From NCBI GenBank assembly GCA_001599975.1, contig BCIO01000005.1, forward strand, positions 1,488,001 through 1,552,000: a stretch of DNA of 64,000 bases, given 5' to 3'. Shown one piece after another: positions 56,001 to 64,000 of this stretch. Under the pieces are notes generated by a model. That model did not search any database, was not told the DNA's origin, and worked only from the letters and a program-made list of their open reading frames with translations. How positions within the stretch are numbered: position 1 is the first letter of the stretch; every line of letters starts with the position of its first letter. A program made the position numbers and the translations under genes. This DNA comes from Cystobasidiopsis lactophilus (Eukaryota; Basidiomycota; Agaricostilbomycetes; Agaricostilbales; Chionosphaeraceae).

Positions 56001-58899
56001 CATCTTTCTGGACGGCGAAGGGCATGTCAAAGTTGGCGATTTTGGGCTGGCTGTAGAAACCAAAGCAGCCTTGGACGAGTCACAGACTTCGACGTCGGCC
56101 GCTCTGCGAGACACGTCCGATATGACTTCGGGAGTGGGGACCTCGCTGTACCTGGCGCCAGAGATGGTCAGCCACCAGCGCTCCAGCATTCAGCAACAAG
56201 CTCGAGATCGCAAGTTTGCCAACCGCATCGACATGTACTCCTTGGGTGCGTAGAGGAATACTTGACGAGCGCTCCTGTTCACGATGCTGAATGGCCATCT
56301 CAGGCATCGGTGCGCTAAATCGCTCCAGTTTGGGGTTTCTAGCCAAATTTGCTCCACAGTATTCTTCGAAATGGTCCATCCCATGAAGACGAGAATGGAG
56401 CGAATCGCGGCCATAAAGAACCTACGCTCCCCAGCCATGATCTTCCCTATCGACTTTGCCGGCACGACAGCTCAAAGGCAGCTAATCAAGAATTTGCTCG
56501 CCCACAACCCACAGGAGCGCCCAAGCGCCCAAGACCTGCTACAGAGCGAGCTTCTCCCGGCTCCTCTGATCGACGAGACGGTCGCCGAAGTCTCGCGCCT
56601 CATCACCCAGTCCAAATCGCCGCATCGAACCACCATCCTCAAAGCTCTCTTCACGTCGTCAAAGAAGGATAGCATCATTAAGGACCTGCTTTTTGACCAT
56701 GGCTCCACCACCCAGGTCGACATCAACCTGCAGTCGGCCAAAGCTCGGCTGGTATCTCTCTTTGAAAAGCGAGGCGCCGTGGAGCTTGCCCTCGAAGGCC
56801 CGATACCCTTCTCGAACTTGTACGACATGGCGGAGGGGCGTCGCCCTGTGAAGCTGTTGGACCAAGACGGCACCTTGTTGATGCTGCCGTATGACCACAC
56901 CGTGCCCTTGTGTCGGAAAGTGGCTCGCGATGCAGGCCTTTCTCGCCTAAAAAGATGTGAGTATCTCTTCAAATAGCTTGACGCTCATTTGGCTCAATGC
57001 ATCTCAGATTGCATTGGTCCCGTCTATCGCCAAAGGGACATGGCAGCAGGAGTGAGTCGTCTTGTTGCAGGATATTTTCACATGCTCAAGCCACTCCACC
57101 TAGCAACCTCGCGCACCCGTCGTGGCCTCTTTCGACATTGTTACCACTCACTACACATTGTCATGCGAAGCCGAGTGCATCCAGCTGGTCGACAATGTCT
57201 TGGATGAGTTCGGTATGCAAGGCGAATACACGCACCTGCTTGGTCACAGCGGCATTCTCGACGTGATTCTACAGGAGGTCCCGACCGAGCATCGAACGGG
57301 GATCCTCCGATACCTGGAAGTGTCCAGCTCAAAAGGGACCGTTTTGGACCAGCGGCGGCTGCTGACCGAGCTTTCTAAGCTGCCGGGCATCAGCGGCAAA
57401 TCGATCCAGCTTTTCAACAGCCTGAACAAAACCTGTAAGTGGCTGCTAGTTGACGTGAAAGTCATGTTTACCAGTAAGCCTTGCAGTCGACGCCATTGTT
57501 GCGCAGCCGGAGATCGACGTCCTGGCCAAGATGATACCCAAGATCAAGCCCTATCTTCAAGAGCTTCTAAAGTTTGCCAGCTTGTGTCGAGTGCTAGATA
57601 TCAAGCGCAAGGTCGTCATCATGCCCCTTCTTTGCGTCAACGCACATCTCCACCGGACGAAGCCCACTACCTTTTTCCAGACATCCTTACAGTCGAAAGG
57701 AGTGCAGACCTTGGCAGTTGGCGGCAGGTGAGCGTCCCTTGCCTTCGGACTAGCGCGCGGGTTGATACCGAAGGGCAGGTACGACGGGCTCACTGAACTC
57801 TTCATGGGTCCGGACCGCTCCAACGTTCCTGGCGCAGTTGGCGTGTCCATCGCTATGGCCCAACTCGCCCATGCTGTCGAGCTGCAACCAGACCTACCTC
57901 CCCGTTCGGCCACTCTGGACGTGGCCAAGGCTGCGCCAACACGGCGTTGCGATGTCTATGTGGCGAGCTTCGTCGCTGGACTTGAGAGCGCCCGCCTCGG
58001 TTTGGTGGCTGAGCTCTGGCAGCACGGCATCAAGGCAGATCTGGTGAGATGCGATCTAGTATTTTCGCTCATCGTGCTAACGACATTGCGAAGATGTACG
58101 AGGGCGACATTTCGACAACACCGGACCAGATGCTGGCACGGCGCCGACTCGAGAACCTGTTATTTCTGGTCATCGTAAAGCCCACGTCTCCCGGCCGTGA
58201 GCAGACCTTTAAAGTGCGCAATGTGCTCAACTCCGGCGAAGACGATGGTGAGTTGCTTTTGGCGGAGTCGCTTGCCCACTTTTAATCCACGACTCAGTGC
58301 CTCGGTCTGAGCTCATCGAGTACCTGCGCGACCATATCCAAGAGCAAGGGAAGCAAGACGCTGGCGCTCGCGATGCCGACCCTCGCTGGCCCGCGGCATC
58401 GAATCAGTTTCAGATCGGCGAGGTCCACTTCTTGACACAGCAAGACGAAAAGAAGAAGCAGTTCATGCGGCCCAGGAACCGGAACCTCTTGGCCGACAAG
58501 GCTGCGTCCAGTGTGCAGACTCGCCTCACCGCTCTCGCTGACGCCGCGCCTGTCTGTCAGTCCATTTGTCGCTCCAGAAATCGATCATTCATCTAAGACT
58601 TCTTCTCAGTTGTGGTTGACTTCGAAAGCCAGAGTGCACTGGACATCATGCGCTCGTCGAAGTGGCTCTCGCAAGACAACGACGCATACCGTAGATGTAG
58701 GCGGCTCTCGCGCCTCCTGATGTCGCATAAGCTGACTGAAGTCTTTCCAGTGGTCGATGCCGTGCCGGCTGCGAAGAGAGGCGCTCTCCACAGCCTCCGC
58801 GAGGCCATCAAGCAGCACGCCGCCGATTCCCAGGTCACAACCGTGGTCTGGCTATACTTCTCTCGCTTCGACGAGTCCTTCCCCCTTGTGTTAGTATAA
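53021..58899 (+). CDS. GCN2: eIF2-alpha kinase GCN2
   Basis: GCN2 senses uncharged tRNA and phosphorylates eIF2-alpha to start the general amino-acid control. The 22 exons give about 1,593 residues, the usual Gcn2 length: 53021-53217, 53281-53780, 53836-54370, 54424-54563, 54625-54756, 54811-54956, 55004-55021, 55076-55189, 55238-55268, 55319-55341, 55398-55832, 55867-56245, 56304-56309, 56360-56956, 57008-57051, 57104-57434, 57487-57727, 57779-58043, 58094-58247, 58298-58555, 58610-58696, 58751-58899. Domains in order are RWD (EVEALKSIYDTDFQ), a pseudokinase without a Gly loop, the kinase (FLGKGGFGKVVKAL, YAIKKIKL, IIHRDLKPHNIFLD, VGDFGLA, an acidic insert), a HisRS-like domain (LKRYCIGPVYRQRD, ASFDIVTTHY) and the C-terminal domain. 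Exon 13 is only six bases. Confidence 0.92.
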
Positions 58900-59089
58900 T
58901 TTAGAGTCAATGGCCCTTGAAAGTGCCGGCGAGGCCCACAAGTTAATCATCGAGCCTTCGGAGTGGCCGGATGTCCCTCGGGCTTCCTTTGGACGACCAA
59001 GCACGGCATCGAAGACGTCCAGGCCAGCATGTCGTTCCCGCCGAACACAGCTCTTGACCCTCAATTAAACTTTGCGACCTGGTCTAACA

Positions 59090-60218
59090 ATGAAAGAGCG
59101 CCCCAGCAGCAGGAGTCCGCCCGCCGAGGTTGGCCGCTTCCCTGTTTTTGTTGCCGATTGCGTTTGACGCCAAAAGTAAACAACGAGCAGCGTTCGAAGG
59201 CCTGTCGCCCAATGTGGTGGCCAAGCTGTCTCACGCTGAGTTACTAGTGAACCCGATTTTCTACAACCTGGTGACAGACCATGCGGCGCTGGGAGCCAAA
59301 GTCGACCTTCTGGAGAACCTCCTCAACAACACTCGTTTGCAAGTCCACCACACTTACTCGGCCGCCATGTCTGCTGGAGTAGACCTCAGCTCCTACATGA
59401 TAGAGTCTCCCGTCACTTCGGCTTCGACCCCAGCGGTTCTGAGCGCCGGACCTCTGGCTTCCACGTCGTCGTCTGCTCAGCCCAGCCCGGCGGCTTTGCC
59501 ACAAGCACCTCCACCCGGCCCCAAAGGCCCTGTCATTGCCCAGATCGCCAACCCGCTCTCAACGAACCCGCCGTCAGTCCTGGTCTTGCCTGAGAGGGCC
59601 AAGCGAAGGAAGGAGGACTACCCCAACATCAAGTTTTGGAAGAAGGACACGGCCATGAAGGACGAGGCGGCGCACAAGAACCCCAATATTCGGCGGCCCA
59701 TCCTGCGCAAGGTCATGGAAAACCGGGACGGCTCGCTGGTCGAGGACTCGCGGTTCGCCGAGATCCAGGCGCACGTCCGGACGGCCGCCAGCCGCTGCTT
59801 GGACCTCAGCACATCGTGGACGAAGCAGGCGGAGCACGCCAAGGACAACTTCATTGCCTACGTAGAGTCGCTGGCGGAGGAGCTGTCGTTCTGCGACGAG
59901 ACGGGCTGGAAGTCGGTCATGATGGCGAGAACGTTCTTGGATGGGAAGACTCGGCGTGGCCGAGAGCATATGGGCGAGGTCAAGAGGAAGCGCAAGCGGT
60001 CGGAGACGAAGGACGAAGACGTGCCGCCAGAGCCGGCAGCTGGCCAAATGCAAGACCTTGACCCCGCCGCCTCGAATTCTCCCCAAGAACCCAACAACCA
60101 GTTCGAGCAAGATCCCAATCTGGGCATTCACCCACCTCCTGATATGATGCTTCCTGGCAGTGCGACGAGCGTAGGTCTTGCTCTCTTCAGCAACGAGTCT
60201 GCGGTTGACGCGACGTAA
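59090..60218 (+). CDS. unknown nuclear-type protein
   Basis: The main exon (59191-60218) is clear: a helical N-terminal part (SHAELLVNPIFYNLVTDHAA, LLENLLNNTRLQV), a Pro/Ala/Ser-rich linker, a conserved-looking block (YPNIKFWKKDTAMKDEAA, NIRRPILRKVMENRDGSLVE), a Trp/Glu helix region and a nuclear signal VKRKRKR near the end. The total is about 350 residues. The 5' end is uncertain: my model begins at 59090 and uses a 76-base intron (59115-59190) with a weak GTCCGC donor; another short first exon is possible. I do not recognise the family. It follows GCN2 on the same strand at about 190 bases. Confidence 0.5.
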
Positions 60219-60401
60219 ATTGATGCAGCCCTACCCGCCTTACTTTGGCACTGAGGGTTTCACTTTGCCTGGCTAGGGAACCCATATATGTACTCTTTTG
60301 AGAGATAGATCGAGCCAAGGAAGCCAACCCAACATTTCGAGGCCGACTGGTCCTTTCTGAGCATTGACCATTCGAGGGTTGTTTTGATCCGGCACGACCT
60401 C

Positions 60402-63400
60402 ATGTCCAGTCGGCCCATAGCGGGTCCAAGCCAAGTGAATAGAACAGCAGCAACGGGGTGAGCCATTGCATCTCGCCTGGGACAGCGCGGACGGCCTTTT
60501 GTTGACCTCGAATGCCCTTCGCGGGATCATAGCGCCAACGGTGCCAGGGTCAAGTACGTCCGCCCGCCCGCCTTCCGGCCGCACAGCCAAGCTGAGCATA
60601 ATCTCGAGTAGCACGCCCATCTCCATCTCGTCCGGTTCAGAAGACAGCGACGGTTCGTCGCCGCTTTTCTCCCTTTTCGGCGTTCGCACCCAAAGACATC
60701 GCTCAAAGGCTCTGTTGCCCAGATTCGGTGGTCCTGATCTCCTGCACGAAGAAGATAGTAGTCCCGAAGCCCAAGCGCTCGCCGCCCAAAGGCCCAATCA
60801 TTGACCTCGACACGCCAGAACCAGAACCAGAGTCGTTGAGCCCGCCTGCGCCGCCACCGACCACGATGCCTGAACACGGCGGCCGCCACACAAGGTCCCA
60901 GTCGGAGCAGAGCAAAGCTTCAACCTCGACCATGTCTTCCACCCAGACTGCCGAGACGGGAGCAGGGAGTGGCCCCTTGGGTCGCCGTCCGAAGCCCAAG
61001 GGCACGGCCAAGTCCCCTTCGCCGCATCGCCCCAAGACCCAGAGCCTCTCCCTCATGTCCGCCGTCAGTCCTGCCAGGTCAACCATCGCCCCTCGGCCGC
61101 CCAAGACGCCCACCGCCGCGCCCGCGCTGGTCCTCCCAACCCCGCTGACGCCCTCCCCTGCCTTGAACAGGCAGCGCTCAGAGTCCATCGTGCCTGTGGT
61201 CCGAGGATCGCCTCTTCCCAAGGTCGCCTTCGAAGTCGAGGTGCCCCTGGTCATTCGCCACCCCTCTGTCTCCCATTCGTCGCCCCTGCAGCAGTCGGCC
61301 GCCTTGCCCAGGCGCAAAGTCAAAGGCGCCGTCTCGCCGTCCAAGAACAGGATCGACAGGGTCTCGGAAGACGACAGCGCCGACGAGCTCATGCTCGCCG
61401 TCAAGGCCGTGCCCCAGAAGCGCAAGGCGGAGTCGGCAAAGGCACCACCTCCCAAGAAGGCGGCCATCAGGAAGAAGCCCGGCGAGTCTACCGCCGAATT
61501 TGTGGCGCGCATAGCAGCGGCTAAGGCCGCCACCACCGGCTACGACCTCGCCCAGCTCAATCAGCGGCCAACCTTGCGGACGTTTGACGACGATGAGGAC
61601 GACGATGAGCTACCAGACGAGGCGGCTCTGACCGCAAAGGCGCAGGCAGCCAAGAGGAAAAGCAGGACCTCGACGGCAGCCGAAGCCGCTGCCAAAAAGC
61701 AGACGCAGAAACCCAAAAGGCGAAAGGCGAAAAACGCGTCGGACGACTCGGACGACGACGACCTGGGCCTCGACGACTCGCTCCTGGGCGCCGAAAACTT
61801 TGACTTCGACAAGCTGGTTAAGGAGCACCGGCACAAGAGGGCCAAAGGCTACGTGACCAACGCTGAAGCGGACGAGCTCCAAAGAACTGTTCGTCCCGTG
61901 CCAATTTTCAGGGCGTGCGCGGTCGAACTAAGAACATTTGAATGCCTACACAGCTGGAAGCGCAGCTGAAGGAGGACGAAGAGGGCGTCAAGACTGAGGG
62001 TGTCGCCGCCACCAACCTTTCCAGAGAGGACATCGCGAAGCTTGAAAGACAGCGAGATGCGCTCGTCGAGGTCGGCGGGGCTGGTGCAGGCAAACTCTTG
62101 ACGGATGTGGCCAAGACCGCCAAAGCGGTGCTGGACGACGAGGAGGAACATCAAACCAACATTGGCTTGAGACAGTTTTGGCTCGGGGATGACAAGACAA
62201 CCAAGCCCATGCCTGTGCGTTCCACTTGTGACTTATCTTTCTACTCAGACTCAGGGGCTGCTACACGGACAGTCACTATTGCCTTTTACGGGGTTCGTCG
62301 GCTACAGCCAGCTTTTCGCGGATCGCCTGAATGGTACGGAGTTTCACGTTCTTCGCCCGCAGTCTGCTCTGCATGGTTGACGCTCTCCACAGCTGCTATC
62401 TCGGACCCGACCACGATGGCGCCCGAGTTCTTGCACTACGGCACCCCGCAGCTGCCCTTTGCCGACGCTCTCGCGATCTTTGGTCATCTGTTCGACATAT
62501 GTGAGCCGGCGATTTCCTTCTGCCTACGAAGGAACGCTCACCGGTTGTTGTGGCTCCTTTGCAGTGTCCCAGTTGAACCTGTCCGACGCGCAATCCAACG
62601 TCCTGATGCCCGTCGCCCTCTGCCTGATCAAGCACCTTGCGTCGGCTTCAGAGCCGGCTTGGCCTTTGTCTGCCTCCCGGGCCATTGTTGCCTTCGTTCA
62701 GCTGGGCGCCAAGCCAGAGATACAGGAGCTCGACGCAGGCAACAAAGGCAAGGGCCGGGCGGTCGAGGACGACACACGAGAGGCCGCCGCTGCACCTCCA
62801 GAATTGAACACCCTTCGGGATGCAAACCTGCGCCACGGAACAGTCATTCGCGTCCTTCGTTTGGTAGAGGCCGTCGCCGCTGCTGGGTGGGTGCTCTTGC
62901 AGGCGAGAATTTCAGGTCCATCGCTGATTCGTCGCAACAGCGCCTGGTCGTCTGCCGTCAAACCTGTTGTTTCGTTGGCTCTGGTGTTGTCAAGGCTTGC
63001 CGCCGACCCATCCTCAAGCAAGCTGCAGCATTACGTCCAGCGAGCGTTCGAAGCCCTTGTCCATGCCAAGGACACCGACACCACTGAAGACCTGGTGTGT
63101 ACTTTTGAGCTCATTTGTTTTAGCGGGGCCTTAACTTTGAGCGGCAGATCGAGCGCATCTATGAACTCTTCGCACAGGAGGGCATGCAGTACGCGCGCCA
63201 GCATCAATCCTTCCTGCTCAGTCTGTTCCCACACTCGAGGCCGTCTGACCACTGCCTGCGCCGCTGGCTCGCCTGGACCTTTCTCCTTGGCCGGTCCAAT
63301 TCCAACAAGCAAAAGTCGTCCACAACGCCTCCGCTCAAGCCCATTCTCGCCCTCGCCCAAGATCCGCAGCCAGGCGGACCATTGTACTTCACCAAAGACA

Positions 63401-64000
63401 AGATGGACGCTGTCCCTCTTTACTTCTCGGCCACCATTTTCCAATTCGTGCTCTCCGACTCATGGGAAGGCATGATGAGCTCGTCCAACGTGCGCAAGCA
63501 TCTGTATGAGATTTATGTGGCGATGGACGTTCTTCAAAAACGCATCAGTAAGTTTCCGTTTTGCCCTGGTTGCACGACTTCGCTCACCGCGGACGTGGTC
63601 TAGATTCTACCGACCTTCATGGCACTGCCTGGCGCCACAAGGCTCAGAACGCCGTGACGCGCCTCGGCCATGCCGTGGAATACCGTAGGCTTTTTCTAAC
63701 GCTTTCTCCAGGACGTCACCTCACCGCCTTTTCAATAGAGCTCTCGTCTGCCACCGCACACTTGGCGGCCACCGAGCGAGCCGAGCGCAAGATCAAGAAC
63801 CGAGCGTCTGGCACTCTCGATTCGTTTGTCACTGCGCGCCCCGGAGGCGAAGTCCCACCCCCGCCAGCCGCCTCAGCATCTCCCGCGGACTCAAAGGCCC
63901 ATCTGTCGGCAGCAGCCTCGGAGGCCGCTGCTGACTCTAGCTTGGACGCCGAGGTGAACACGTCGCTCGTCTCTGGTTCTCCTACGGCGGACACGACGAT
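60402..64000 (+). CDS. large unknown nuclear-type protein, 3' end beyond window
   Basis: At least ten exons: 60402-60457, 60486-60652, 60723-61888, 61954-62214, 62249-62333, 62363-62500, 62565-63094, 63148-63547, 63604-63684 and 63712-64000. The first 500 residues are disordered and basic, rich in Pro, Ser, Lys (VVPKPKRSPPKGPIIDLDTP, an acidic DDDEDDDELPDE run). A folded region follows: LRQFWLGDD, GYSQLFADRL, FLHYGTPQLPFADALAIFGH, LSDAQSNVLMPVALCLIKHL, YELFAQEGMQYARQHQSFLL and FVLSDSWEGMMSS. This arrangement recalls proteins with the CANIN domain that tether SMC5-SMC6 (SLF2/Nse6-like), but I cannot confirm it. Introns at 60458-60485 and 62334-62362 would be only 28 and 29 bases, so the start and that middle junction are uncertain. 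The frame is still open at 64000. Confidence 0.5.

Noticed and set aside
60703-61536. 277-codon open frame on the minus strand
   Set aside because: It lies opposite the low-complexity Pro/Ser/Lys-rich exon of the plus-strand gene and shows no motif or splice pattern.
63685-63711. 27-base segment with perfect intron words (GTAGGC, CTAAC, CCAG)
   Set aside because: It is a multiple of three with no stop, so reading through is equally consistent. I excluded it from the short-intron list although I show exons on both sides.

Overview
This window is nuclear DNA of a basidiomycete-like fungus. It is GC-rich and gene-dense, with genes on both strands. Most genes are cut into many small exons by introns of about 45-75 bases that have GT-AG (sometimes GC-AG) ends and CTAAC/CTGAC-like branch points. 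All gene models here were read by eye: I looked for frame-consistent splice sites and, where I knew the family, for the family's conserved protein motifs. Class-level placement is not possible from this window. I see no mobile element, CRISPR array, rRNA or tRNA gene.

Layout. 1-5.9 kb: the 5' end of PCF11 (-), a tandem pair of small unknown genes (-), ribosomal protein uL6/RPL9 (+) and a nucleotide-sugar transporter (-). 6.1-12.4 kb: a DUF3405-like type II membrane protein (+), an SVOP-type MFS transporter with tiny exons (+), a GNAT acetyltransferase (+) and tRNA-splicing endonuclease subunit SEN15 (-). 13.3-19.8 kb: two unknown genes (+) and the replication-checkpoint mediator MRC1/claspin (-). 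20-23.7 kb: two tandem AA11-like lytic polysaccharide monooxygenases (-) with very different intron numbers. 24.7-32 kb: a Ser/Pro-rich protein (+), ARPC4 of the Arp2/3 complex (-), a nucleolar FKBP prolyl isomerase (+) and a Zn-cluster-like regulator (-). 33.7-43.8 kb: methylthioribose-1-phosphate isomerase MRI1 (+), a large chromatin-like protein (-), a G-protein alpha subunit (+), a securin candidate (-) and an unknown protein (-). 44.8-53 kb: an unusual Rab-type GTPase (-), a cytochrome P450 (+), the splicing factor CWC24 (-) and two unknown genes (-). 53-64 kb: the eIF2-alpha kinase GCN2 (+), complete in 22 exons, then two nuclear-looking proteins (+), the last running off the window.

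Most genes are housekeeping: RNA processing (PCF11, SEN15, CWC24), translation and its control (RPL9, GCN2), replication and cell cycle (MRC1, securin candidate), cytoskeleton and traffic (ARPC4, Rab, Galpha). The accessory part is the secreted LPMO pair, the MFS transporter, the P450 and the small tandem genes. I found no gene cluster that looks like a new multi-gene system. The most unusual signal is gene architecture: coding micro-exons of 3-24 bases (including a 6-base exon inside the GCN2 kinase domain and an exon holding only a start codon), a set of apparent introns of only about 28-38 bases, at least four GC-AG introns, and a tandem LPMO pair with 14 versus 4 introns.
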